Shown in pieces: positions 1 through 60,788 of a stretch of 64,000 nucleotides of DNA (position 1 is its first letter; each line of letters opens with the position of its first letter). The translations under genes were made by a program, and so were the position numbers. This DNA is from Ctenosaura bakeri (lineage: Eukaryota > Chordata > Lepidosauria > Squamata > Iguanidae): contig CAOLHI010000957.1 in assembly GCA_948474755.1 (NCBI GenBank), positions 1-64,000 on the forward strand, written 5' to 3'. The notes under the pieces were generated by a model. The model was not told the origin of the DNA. It was given only the letters and a program-made list of their open reading frames with translations, and did no database searches.

Positions 1-519
1 TCAAATCTTAAATGTAACTTTGTTTTTGACCTGCATCATCTCTCTGTTGATATTCAAAACTAGGTAGTACAAGGGTTTTTTAAAATGTTGATAAAATGGT
101 GTTCTTAAGTACTTGCCATTTGAAAATAGAGATTTCAGCCAAGTGAGTGGCTTCGTTTTGTTTGATATATGTGCTCCTTTATTTAGAAACGAGCTTCAGC
201 ATTACTTTGCTTTTCAGTGATTGTGTCCAGATGTGTTCTAGTAAATTGTGTAAAGATGTTTCAATATAAGAGATTGCTTTCTGTAACTGACAGGTAATTT
301 ATCAATTCAAAGTGGTAAAATGAACTCTGGAAATTCACATTTTGGAAAACCAGATCAAATTGAATAATTGCACAATTCTTTTACTGCCATTGTCAGCCAA
401 AGCAATCATTCTCTAATCAAGGGCACTTCAGTTTGAATCATAATTTCATGATGCCTTTAATTATCTGAGTATCTTTGTGAAGTGATTTTCAATTAAAGTA
501 CTGTGTTTTCTCCCTACAG
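1..519 (+). other. EIF3M intron, left edge of window
   Basis: A/T-rich intronic sequence ending in a good acceptor. No repeat or gene recognised. Confidence 0.7.
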
Positions 520-603
520 TGATAATGCAGCAAAAGTAATGGTAGAGTTACTGGGAAGTTACACAGAGGACAATGCCTCTCAGGCCAGAGTGGATGCCCA
601 CAG
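520..603 (+). CDS. EIF3M: EIF3M exon (start of PCI region)
   Basis: The acceptor is a pyrimidine-rich tract ending CCCTACAG and the donor is CAG|GTAATC. The exon opens with the last base of a split codon, then reads [20 protein letters not shown] and onward, and ends inside an Arg codon (AG|G) completed by the next exon. It is near-identical to other vertebrate EIF3M. Confidence 0.96.
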
Positions 604-3600
604 GTAATCCAAAATGAGCGAATGTCGCTGAAGGCCACATTCAGAACCACTATGCAATGAATGTCACAAATAACAAGATAATCTAAGTTGTTAAAAGCTC
701 TCTTAAGTATACCATATCTTGTACTCCACAACTTGCTTACTATTTCAAATTTCATAACACCACAAGTAGTATATAACAGGTGTTAAGACAATATTATGAG
801 AGGGGAACGGGCAACTGGTTAGTGTGTGTGGACAGAGCAGAGATCAATAATTTAATGCAAAACGTTTTCTACTTCAGAACAGCTTGATTTGACATGTTCA
901 TTTCAGGCTCTTTCTTTTATATAATAGGTTGATTAAATCAAAAGGATTTAGGAGGAGGAAGAAATTTTTTACTTTCAGCACTGGCAAAGACCAGTTGGTC
1001 TGAACACAATTCTTTTCATTTGAAGTGGGAGACAATTTCAGCTGAAATATGCCCTTAGAACAGGATCAAATTCATTTCCTGACTAATTCCTTTGTGACTT
1101 GTGCAACACAGTCCCATTCCGCATGGGGTTATTAATGCGGGTTACTACCTTGTAGATTTGCTTTATTTTCCATCATTCCGCACGGAATCCTGAGTTAATG
1201 CATCCCCATGTGGTGGGAAAGCATGCTATTTGAAAACCGGAAAAAAATCCAATTCACATTCTGACATCAAAGCAAATTCAGATTTTTGCAGTGATGTGGA
1301 AACGTACATTCGCACCAATGCACATTGGTGGTCAGTGGTGGGTGGGCTGTGGGAACAGGAACTTGAATGTACGGTATTTGCTGGTATTAGACACACTGGT
1401 GTAAGACACACTGTATTTGCAGGCTGCATTCTTTAGGATAAATTTTTTTAGTATCGCTGTCCCTCATTCCATTCTCCATGCCCCTGGCCACCCCCTCCCA
1501 CACCTGTCCAGGCCTGCTCACCACCCGCACGCACCTCTCTGCATGCATTCGCCAGCCCAACATACCTCTCTGTGCCCCATTGCCACTCTCATGCACCTCT
1601 CCACATGTGCTCACCACCTGCATGCACCTCTCCGAATGGGCTGGGAGAGGTGTGTGTGGGTGGTGATCAGGCTGGGAGGGGTGCATGCGGGTGGCAATTG
1701 GGCGTGGGTGGCGATCTGCCTGGGTGGGGGGAGTTAGGGTATTTGTACCCCGTTTTCAGAAGGCATTTTGAGGGGGGAAAGTGCCTCTTATATGCTGGCA
1801 AATACGGTAGTAGGTACCTACATAGGTACATACAAACATACCAACCCAAAAGACAAAAAAAAAAAAAAAGCCAATCACAGCTGCTGGGGCAGAGTGAGGG
1901 GAGTTGGGGGAGTGGCCAGCAATGAGGTAGTGCAGATGCATGAACTCGCACTCCTCTGCAGGAAAACAAATCAAAATGAGGGGCTGTGTGGTAAACAATG
2001 AAGGAAAACCACATTATTTAAATACAGTAAGAAATGGTGCAAACCGCTGCTTTCACATCATGTGGAAAGGGCCATAGTCTATGCAAGTCATGATCTGTCT
2101 ACATGAGCACATGGCAACTCTTCTGTTTGGTTTTTGTTGTTGTAAGAAAATGCCAGCCTAGTGCATGGTTATCATTATTAAGGTTTTTAAGAGTTATTCG
2201 AAGCTGTTCAAAATTCCTTCCAACAATTAATCTGTATTCTCTGTGAGAATTATTATTTGTACCACCATTGTGATACAGTGTTACGACATTTGTGTTTGTG
2301 TATTTTAGAGATGTGAATGAAAAAAAATCAACCCTGAAAGAGGACTTTTTGGTGGTTTGTTTGCTGTTTTTAGGCTGCTGTTTTATTGTAAAATGCTCTG
2401 TAAGACATCCAAGGGAAAATATTCTACTTATTTTGAAATAAACTATTTTTAAATCAGCTAGAAATGAATACTTAGAATATGCTTCTCTCCTTTATCTCAC
2501 TAGGTGTATTGTCCGTGCACTAAAAGATCCAAATACCTTTCTCTTTGATCATCTTTTGGCCTTAAAACCTGTCAAATTTTTGGAAGGAGAACTTATTCAT
2601 GATGTAAGTGTCATTAAAAGTTTAAAACAGTATACTTTGGAATAAAGCACTGTTACCATATGGTTGCTCAATCACTGCAGTGGGTTTTGAGCATATGTAA
2701 TTTGTTCTGGATTGTATCACTTACAACAACCATGTTTGAACATCTCATTAAGCCATAATTCAGTGTGATGTGAGCTGACGGGAATAAGCTGCAGTGAGCT
2801 TTGGCGCTTGCCCATTCTCATGCATCCACCTCACATGTCTGGGAGTAGGATTTGGGGAACTTACGCTTCTGCTTAAGTGCCAGTTGGCATGCTGTCCAGG
2901 CCAACCAAACACAGTCAGCTATTAACTACAGGAATTTGCATATTTGAAACTCATTATAGTTATTGAAGGTGACTTGCTTAAAGTACCTTGGTTAAGGTTA
3001 GCCCCAGTCCCAGGTCCAAATGAAAGGGCAAACCATGCTTAATCAAAAGCAAAATCTTATGAATTCTTCCTCCCAAACATAGGGAGAGAAAGGAGTACCC
3101 TATCCAAGGCTTGGTCACAGGAACCGTGATTTGTCACAATGGGTGAATTCAGCTAGTATGTTCTTCTTCTTCTTCTTTTTTTAAATGCTCCCTTATTTCC
3201 AAAAACCAACAAACCTAGAAGTTAGGAATGGAAAATGTTGTGTATCTTTTGAGGAAGTGGAATTATATATAATGAATTATTGTCTGAAATAAATTTTTAT
3301 GTATTTAACTGTTGTAATGCCTGCATAGGATTATAGATTTTTGTATGAGTACATCATTCTTATAGAACACTTGAATAGTCCAGTTCAGATAGTAATCTAA
3401 AGCAAGGATGGGGAGCTCTGGCCCTCCAGATGTTTAATTTCAGCTGCCATCATGCCAGCAAGCTTGGCCAGTCGTCAAGGCTGATCAAAGTTTTGGTTCA
3501 GAGGGTGGAAATTCATCAAAAGTAATTCCCTTCTGATACTGAGCCACAAGTATTTAATTTTGACCAGTGATTCTGGGGATCATGTAGTTGTATAGTTAGT

Positions 3601-6600
3601 TTTGTTGCTGTACATCTAATTCTGCACATCTAATTTTCATTCTTCTTGCTCGAGCTATATATCCTATGTTTTTCTAGATGCTGTTGTACTACAACTCCCA
3701 TAAGCCCTGACTAGCCAATTTAGCTGGGGCTCATGGGAGTTAGAGTCCAAAATGACTGTGATAGTAAATGTGTGATGCCTAAAATTGTAAAAATTATATT
3801 TTTAATTTCATCCTTCTCATGTTGTATCTGTAATTGAAAACCAACTTTCTTTCTTTCTTTCTTTTTCTTTCTTTCTTTCTTTCTTTCTTTCTTAGCTTTT
3901 GACAATTTTTGTAAGTGCCAAATTAGCATCCTATGTTCGGTTTTATCAGAACAACAAAGACTTCATAGACTCTCTTGGTAAGTTTTTTTTTAACTGACCT
4001 TACATTCAGCCTCTTCTTATTTCTGTCAGCCTAACACAATCTGATCAGGAAAGAGGAGTTAAAAGATCCTCCCACTTGTTCTGCATTGTGGTCTGATGTA
4101 TTGGCTCTTGTCTTTCACCTAGGTATTTAGTGTTTATCCATAGATGTTCCTTGAGATTTTTCTACTCCTGTCCAACAAAAAGAATGGCTCACACTCTGGT
4201 GGTTTCAGGGCCCTTTTCAAGTGGTTTAAAAACTCCTGGTTCTTTCACCCTCAGTTTGCTTTATCTTCTCTCTTAGCATCAAGACATCCTGAATTCAGGA
4301 GACAGACTGGTAGCTGTATGATTGAACTGTCTCCCATTTCCCATGCATCCAGGCCCCACCTTACTAGCATGTTGAGGGTCTGGCATATCACCAGTGGTTT
4401 TCAATTGTTAACCAAAGCCCCATTGAACCAATGTAGGCTGTCTTTGTCTTATTCTTTCGCATTTGTTTGTTTAAGTTCTGCTACAGAATATGTAAAACTG
4501 TATCAAAATCAACTTTTGTTTGATTCTTTATTTTTTATTAGGTGATCTCTTTTGTTTTGCTTTCAAGTGATAAAATTCACTTTCCAGTGTCTTTTAACTG
4601 TGATGTCACATTGTGCAGTATGTGATGAGTTTGTGCTAATAGACAGAGCAGTAGATTCTGAAATATTAGTTGTATTTATTTACCTCAGATGCAGATAAAT
4701 GATGCTGTATTTGTAAAATCAAAATGCACTGTGGATGAGAATGTTGAAGAAATTCAAATTTCACCTTCTAGATTATTTTCCAAACAGCTAATGCCTGAAT
4801 ATCTATGATTCCCTTTATTAGCATGTTTGAGCATGGTCTTGGAGGTCTAGTATTGGTTGCAGACTCCAGTACAAGATGCTGTTTGAGGAGTTAAAACTCT
4901 GAGTTGAACTAGAGTGTAAATTAACAAAATTCTCCCTAACAAGGATGAAGTGCAATAAGACTCTGTGCTTGTAAGTGTTTTATGCAAGCTTAATCTTTTT
5001 CCAGCTAGCAAACCACATTCTGTCCCAGTTAATATGTTTCATAGGATGAAGCTTTGTGATGGAATGTTAATGTCAGCGCCCTCTTTATTTACACACTGTG
5101 GAAAAAAAGGAGTAGTAATTAACACTTAGGCACTCCCCCATTGATGTGTAATTGACTGTTTCAAAGGAGCACCGGTTCATAAGCTATTGCATGCATGAAA
5201 ATTACTTTTTCTGTATTGCAGCATTTTAGGACAAGGGTCAGTGACAATGCAAAAATTGTTCAATGATGCAGGCTTTTATATTACTACATTAAGGTTTAGA
5301 TATACTGGTAATGAATAAATGTTTCCATAAAAGATTTCTTTTAAAACGACTACAATATAGACTGACTTAAAACATTGGAACAATGGTTTTTAAACAAAAA
5401 AACATTAAGACCCCAACTTATATCTCTATCTATGAACTGCTGGAAATAGAATCCTAAAAATTAAAATTCACTGCCCCAGATAGATATGCTGGGTTATGTC
5501 TAGATTGGGTCCACAATAAAGTTCCACTGGCATTAGAGGAAAAGAATCAGAGTAGTGACTTTCATGAATTCCTGTTTCCTGCAATACTCCCCTTGCCACC
5601 TAAACACCTTGATGTATCCCTACCACCATGATGAGTGGGAGATGGTACTGCAGGTGGAAGGAGAAAACACAACAATTGCTGTTCTGCCTTTTCAAGCAGG
5701 AAGCTTCTGCTGGATCTCTTTGTTTCTCCGTGAGCATAAGCAGCTCTTTCTTTCCAAGAAAACCATGTCTGGATCTTCACCATTGTGTCAGTATTTTAAA
5801 CTGGGAAATTTGAGCTTCTTTGTTCAAGATAAAGCACTCTTTATGGTATCACTGTTGTTCAAAGAAGTTTAGTGGAAAGAAGAAGTGGAATATTTAAGAA
5901 AAACATTTAAATTATTTTCATACCCTTTAACTGTCTAATACTTTTAAAAATACCCAGTAATAAAGAGTTTTCCAGTAAGTTTGGTTACATTACATTGTGA
6001 CCAGTGATGTACAGTCAAATAAAAATGATTTCACTTTTTTCCACAACCTTTAAACCTGTTCATTTCACCACTTGACTAAACCCAGTTTTAGCCAGACTAG
6101 TATTTTTAACTTTTAAGTAAGGAATCCCATAAATTATTATTATTATTATATGTTTAATGCTGTCATTGAATGTTTCTAATTTTAAAAATTAGTCTGTTCC
6201 CTATTCTGGAGAAATTAGTCCCTGTTGGTCTTATTTTTGTCCAAAATTAATAAGAAAATCTAAGAAGGTATGGACTCTCCTCTTCTAAAGGCTTCTACAG
6301 GTGGCATCAGTTCGTTACAATGTGTTGTTTCATTAATGCTGACAAGTTAGGCCAACAGTTGTATTATCTTGTGTCAACTGTGAATCGCCCTACCATGTTC
6401 ACATTTAAATCTCATAGTATGGGCAACCTTTTATTTTAAAAGGGTAATTAACACTTCATTTGCATTTGTTAATTAGAGTTTATGTGCACTAATTGATTTT
6501 TGGTGCTTGTACATTTCCATTAAGTCCAGTTAGATACAGTTCTGGGCTCACTATTCACTTGAGTTATGGTGATCACATTTTTGTTGAATCTGTGCCAGAT

Positions 6601-9600
6601 AAATAGCCTGCTTCATAATTACTGCTAATTAAGACAACATTATGTCTGGTAGTAATGTGCTTCCCTGCTCTTCTGTTAACGTAACAATTCCATGTGTAAA
6701 TATTTGTTGAGCATTCAAAGTATATAATCCACTTTGCTTTTCCTGTGCCAGAAATACAAGTCTTTTTTTATGGTGACTTTATTCAAATGTGTTGCAAACC
6801 AAATTTTAAAAATTAAAGTATGCAAGAATGTACTGAACTGTATCCATCTGGCTTTGGAACACATTCCTCCTCTTGCTGCAGCCCGCCATGAAAATCTGCT
6901 CTTGTTGATAGGGGGACATTTTGGGGTGTAGGGGCAAAGAGATGATAGGGAAGTAAGTATGACAAAAGTCTGATTGCACGACATTGGATAGAACTTAGCT
7001 AAATTTTCTTTTGTTTTGCTTAGCATTAATACACAGGATAAGCCCTACTGTAAAATCAAATGTCCAAATTTTTTAAATGTTCAGTTGAATTTGTAGAATC
7101 TAATAAGATGGTGGTTTTTATTCCCTCTTCTATGTAAAGTTTGGTATAAGTAAAGATTGAAATTAATCTTCCCTGGCCTAAATGTAGTTAGTCCCAAGTC
7201 AAATAGACCCAGTGAATCAATGAAAAACTGGCAAGTCGGTACTTACATATGCACCATTCATTCAGTGAGACTACCCTATTTGGGACTAGGATTTAGGCCC
7301 ATTTTTCTTTTTCCATCCAAGGTAGTGCTCCATTTTCTTCACAGCATAGGTGTGAATTGGGTGACCTTCCAGATGTTGCTAGACTGTACAGAATCAGCAT
7401 TATCACCTACCACTGTCTTCATTTGAAACTGCTCTTAAAGTGGTAACAGAGACTTGAGAAGTTGGAAGCTAGTTATTGTCATCCCATAGTTCTGCTCCAC
7501 CATGCCTTCCTCTTAGCCCTATTATGTCTCTTTTCAACTCTTCCTTGGGTCTGTCTCCATCTCAGGTTCAATGACTCACTTTGTTGTGTGTGGTGTGTAT
7601 TGTTGAGTTTGGCATAAGCATGCAGTCTTTTCCCTCTCAACAGCAATTCACATATTTGAGGGAATCTGAGAGGCAATTTGCTGGTTGTGACTGGATGGCT
7701 ACAACAAATTGTTTAAAAAGTGACAAGGGAAAGGAACATCATATTTAATGCAGTCTTGCCACTGAGCCTGTACAGAGACAACCCTGAATATCACTAGTAG
7801 AGATAACATGTCGAATCTGCAACTTAATGTTGCAGTGTGGGATGTACAAACCAGCCTGTGTTTTGAGATCTGCTGGGGAGGCTCTTCTCTCTGTCCCACC
7901 ACCCACACAGGTACATCTGGTGGGAAAATAAAGAGGGCCTTCTGAGTGGTTCCTCCCAGGCTCTAGAACTCCCTTCCCAAAGAAGTTAGACTGGCACCAT
8001 CCCCCCTTTTTTTCCCAGTCTAGTGAAGACTTTTCTATTCTGACAGGCATTTGAGGAGAGACTATATAAGGGCTGTCTTATACAAGGTGCAAAATATTGC
8101 TAATTGTTGGACTGGTGTGTGTGTCTTTAATGATACATGTTTTACTCTAGTATTAATAGTTTTTCCTTTTGAATCTTATGGATTTTTAATAATGTCTTTT
8201 TAATTATTCTAAGCTGCTTTGATGCCTGATCTGAGAAAGAGGCATGATAGAAATAAATATAACAATTATGTGCCTGTTCACTGTTTTCATTCAGTCATGA
8301 CTGATACTCCATTCTGTCCCCACCCCACCTGATCATTCCCCCCAACTCCCATAGAATTCTTTAGCCTCACTTAGTCTTCATTTGTGTGTATTTAGTGGCC
8401 CTTTTCACCTTAAAGACTGTCATATTTTTGTAAGCCTTGGAGGCCTGTTGTTGCTGTGCAATTTGTAGCCCAATCTAAACATCAGAAAGAGGGGGAAATA
8501 TGATGTTCTAAGAGCATTGCACTGGTATTAGGCTAGTGCTCCTCTGTAAGATTGTGGAGACAGTGATCTGCAGTTTCTTTGCCTTAATGGCAGCATCTAA
8601 GTTGAAAACAATAACTTTGAATTCTGCTGAATCATATCTTATAAAACAGAGATGTTTAAAAGTTTATTTGTCAACCTGTACTAGTAAGAACTTACAGATC
8701 AGTGCTCTCAAATGCAGGATTGTTACATGAACAGAACATGGCAAAAATGAGGCTGCTCACCTTTATGGGAATGGCAGTAGAAAGCAAGGAGATCTCATTT
8801 GACACCATGCAGCAGGAGCTTCAGATTGGAGCTGATGATGTGGAAGCATTTGTTATTGATGGTAAGACAGTTTGCTTTCCAGTCTTATAAGCAGGCTTTT
8901 ATGAATTTACTTGTATTGAAGTACCAGTACATCACTTCTGATTTAAACATTTGCACGTAGTTTACTGTAACTTCATTTCAAACAGAATATTCAGTTACCC
9001 AGAATGGCAGATCTACATTCTCAAACATCTTTTTGAGCACCTTTGAGAAATGTTAGGCATAGCTGTTAATTTTTTTGGTTTTGCTTTGTTAAAACAGTCT
9101 GTATTTTCCAGGTACTTATAAAAGCACTCATTGTAATTCACAGTATGTAGCATTGCACAAGAGGATTCATGAATTATTTCCTTGTAACACCTTTTTTAAC
9201 TTTCTAGATAAGAGAAACTTTACTTTTAATCATAACAGAAAAGCAAACACATTGAAAGGGCACACATACACTGACTTATTATATATAAAATATTCTTTTT
9301 GTTTTGCAGCTGTGAAGACAAAGATGGTGCATTGCAAAATTGACCAAACACAGAGAAAAGTAGTTGTCAGGTACACTTTAAATCTTTTTTGTGAAGCAAT
9401 GTAGTACAGTGCTAATTATAACACTTATACATTTGTTTAATATTTTAACCAGAAGTATGATATTCCTATCAGTTGCCTGTAGTTAAATAGTTGCTATTTA
9501 TCATAATTTTATTAAAGCTCAGACTGAATGTGATTAGCTTATTTAATGAAAGAGTCCTATTTTCCAGCACATTTCATTTAATGGCCAAACAGTGGCAAGA

Positions 9601-9961
9601 ATACTAATGAGTATTGTCTGATGTTTTTAAGTGCTGATGAAGGCTGCAGAATATCAGACTAGCTGGTACTCAGAAAGCTTGTTATGGGAAGTAAACATAT
9701 TTCTTTCCATATAAATTGTATCCTGCATTTCTCTTGTTTCTAAATAGATAAGTACAGAAAATATAGTAATTTTTGAAAGCAGACTTTTGATGGAATTGCC
9801 ATATTAATTCTTTTTTCCTTTTTATTAAATTTTACTTTAGTCACAGCACACATCGGACCTTTGGAAAACAGCAGTGGCAACAGCTGTATGACACACTTAA
9901 CTTCTGGAAACAAAATTTGAATCAAGTGAAGAACAGCCTCCTTAGTTTGTCAGATACTTGA
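520..9961 (+). CDS. EIF3M: EIF3M, eukaryotic translation initiation factor 3 subunit M (last six coding exons, 3' half of gene)
   Basis: Subunit M of the cytoplasmic eIF3 complex, which binds the 40S ribosomal subunit and organises the pre-initiation complex; its PCI domain packs into the eIF3 octameric core. Six exons (520-603, 2504-2603, 3896-3977, 8718-8861, 9310-9370, 9841-9961) have AG/GT borders and matching phases and encode about 196 residues, corresponding to roughly residues 179-374 of the ~374-residue vertebrate protein. They cover the PCI domain and C-terminal tail; recognisable stretches include [33 protein letters not shown] and [20 protein letters not shown]. Compared with the human protein as I remember it, only scattered substitutions are visible. 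No frame disruption is seen. The first exons and promoter lie left of the window. The neighbour CCDC73 runs convergently. Confidence 0.96.
1110..2073. mobile_element. Possible composite DNA-transposon remnant in EIF3M intron
   Basis: The left part (1110-1215) is rich in palindromic CATTCCGCATGG / CATTCCGCACGG motifs. The right edge reads CATGTGGAAAGGGCC, the reverse of the GGCCCTTTCCACA ends seen in the MITE at 37581. A separate foldback element sits inside. Whether the two edges belong to one element is uncertain. Confidence 0.35.
1370..1809. mobile_element. Foldback / TIR-bearing non-autonomous DNA transposon
   Basis: The left end TACGGTATTTGCTGGTAT pairs with the right end TATGCTGGCAAATACGGTA in inverted orientation. 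The interior is GC-rich and itself partly self-complementary (CACCTGCATGCACCTCTCC against GGGAGGGGTGCATGCGGGTG). Open frames on both strands inside are by-products of this symmetry. No transposase is present. Confidence 0.55.
2504..2603 (+). CDS. EIF3M: EIF3M exon ([10 protein letters not shown]...ELIHD)
   Basis: The acceptor is TCACTAG and the donor GAT|GTAAGT. One base completes the split Arg codon, then 33 codons run to a phase-0 donor. The residues include [20 protein letters not shown], typical of the EIF3M PCI domain. Confidence 0.96.
2604..3847 (+). other. EIF3M intron with two copies of a dispersed repeat
   Basis: Most of the interval is unremarkable A/T-rich intron. At about 3403-3480 and 3670-3760 there are two diverged copies of a common sauropsid dispersed repeat with the motifs GGCCCTCCAGATGTT and TACTACAACTCCCATAAG followed by GCTCATGGGAGTT. 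It is probably a non-autonomous DNA transposon; the family is not named with confidence. Confidence 0.4.
3848..3893 (+). repeat. (CTTT)n microsatellite abutting a splice acceptor
   Basis: About eleven CTTT units with one slightly different unit, ending two bases before the AG of the EIF3M acceptor at 3895. It provides the whole polypyrimidine tract of that intron. Confidence 0.9.
3896..3977 (+). CDS. EIF3M: EIF3M exon ([14 protein letters not shown]...)
   Basis: The acceptor CTTAG directly follows a (CTTT)n microsatellite at about 3848-3893, so the microsatellite is the polypyrimidine tract. The exon has 27 codons plus one base; the donor is TTG|GTAAG. The split Gly codon is completed at 8718. 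Confidence 0.96.
3978..7799 (+). other. EIF3M 4.7-kb intron, left part
   Basis: A/T-rich intronic DNA. Several open frames of 60-133 codons occur but lack splice signals, codon bias or recognisable products. No mobile element recognised. Confidence 0.6.
7800..8275 (+). mobile_element. L2/CR1-like LINE 3'-end fragment (old)
   Basis: With frameshifts tolerated, the + strand reads the typical end of an L2/CR1 ORF2: a [20 protein letters not shown] segment near 7950-8000 and then a KTFLF-QAFEE-like end near 8025-8060. A 3' tail with CATGATAGAAATAAATAT follows at 8240-8265. The 5' limit is approximate. Confidence 0.5.
8718..8861 (+). CDS. EIF3M: EIF3M exon ([13 protein letters not shown]...)
   Basis: The acceptor is AAATGCAG and the donor GATG|GTAAGA. 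This 144-bp exon encodes the helical and early winged-helix part of the PCI domain ([30 protein letters not shown]). The open frame runs on into the intron, but the donor is clear. Confidence 0.96.
9310..9370 (+). CDS. EIF3M: EIF3M exon ([20 protein letters not shown])
   Basis: The acceptor is TTTTGCAG and the donor TCAG|GTACAC. It completes a split Ala codon and ends inside a Ser codon. This is the C-terminal strand region of the winged helix. Confidence 0.96.
9841..9961 (+). CDS. EIF3M: EIF3M terminal coding exon
   Basis: The acceptor is TTTTACTTTAG. The exon reads [20 protein letters not shown], continues to [10 protein letters not shown] and stops with TGA at 9959-9961, matching the conserved EIF3M C-terminus. 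Confidence 0.96.
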
Positions 9962-10260
9962 TTCTTTTATCTATTTCCTGGTTTGTCTAAAATGGAAACT
10001 TGGTTATAGTAAAACTTTCAGCTTTTAAAAAAATGTATTCAAAATATCAGATCAAAATTAAATAATTTGAACTAAAACAGGAAAAGCAATAAAGTTGAAA
10101 TTGGAATAAATTTTGTATTTGTTCTAGTTTTATAATAATGGATGTTGTATGCTAGTTAAGTTGGGAAAGGGAGGAGGAGGATGAAATGTGAATAATCCTA
10201 AAATCTTTTAAAATGAGTGAATTTGTAACCTTCAAATAAAATATTCTAAAGTGTTCTTTT
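9962..10260 (+). terminator. EIF3M: EIF3M 3' UTR with three AATAAA signals
   Basis: An A/T-rich segment after the stop codon contains AATAAA at 10088-10093, 10105-10110 and 10235-10240. Cleavage would be expected 10-30 bp after whichever is used. The last one leaves only about 150 bp before the stop codon of the convergent CCDC73 gene. Confidence 0.7.
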
Positions 10261-10405
10261 AAAAAAAGAAAGTAAAAAGTAAATATAAAAACTACAGAGA
10301 TATGGACTTTATATTGTATCACATGACGTTGGATTGCACAAATTTCAAAACATTTTTAGAAACAGTCATTCAGCTTTGTCTGCTGTTACTGCCTTTGGAG
10401 CTTCC

Positions 10406-60045
<49,640 letters not shown>

Positions 60046-60757
60046 CTATATAAAATCAAAACAGAATGATAGGTTTGGAGCACAGTACAACATCTAAAAT
60101 GTCATCAGTTAGATAAGGCTATAATCCTGCTTATTGTGGAGCATGCCATACTGAACATAGTAGAGCTTAGTTCAATGTAAGTGCACATAAGATTGTACAT
60201 CTGTCCCAATGAGGACAATAATCTTCCAGCAACAGCTTATCAAACCTCTCAATAATGAAGGCAAGAAGCCACTGTAGAACAGAGGCACCCATATTCCCAA
60301 CTCACTTCCCTGATATGAAATGATACCTTGGTTAACAAGACCAAAAGGCACTGAGAAATGCAGACAATCAGTAGCATCTTTGACTCTCATAGTGCAGAGA
60401 CTACTAATCAGGACACTCAGTGTTTTCAGTTACAAAACTTGGGCAAAAGCCCCAAGAAAGACCTGCTGGATCACTCCAACATCCTGTTTCTAATAGCCAA
60501 TGGCCAGATGCCTCTAGAACAAGAGTGGGTGAAGTGTAGCTTTGCCACCTCACACACTTTCCAAGAAAATTTTTTTGTAGCCCTGGACTCTTCTAGAATC
60601 CCAAGATTGCCTTTTTTCTGGCCAAAAAGGGAGGGTGAATTGCTGCTTCTGAAAGCCTTCTGGGGCAACAATTTACCATTTAAATAGGCTTCTGTTTAAC
60701 ATTAACAAATACCCGTTTTTGAGAACCAGAAGCAAACTTACACTTGGGTTTTGTTAG

Positions 60758-60788
<31 letters not shown>

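Noticed and set aside
489..755. 88-codon minus-strand open frame
   Set aside because: It is antisense to the EIF3M exon at 520-603 and has no product of its own.
4144..4545. 133-codon open frame in EIF3M intron
   Set aside because: No splice signals, no recognisable domain, and base composition like the surrounding intron.
60358..60687. 109-codon open frame near the first visible CCDC73 exon
   Set aside because: Opposite strand to the gene, no homology recognised, no splice context.
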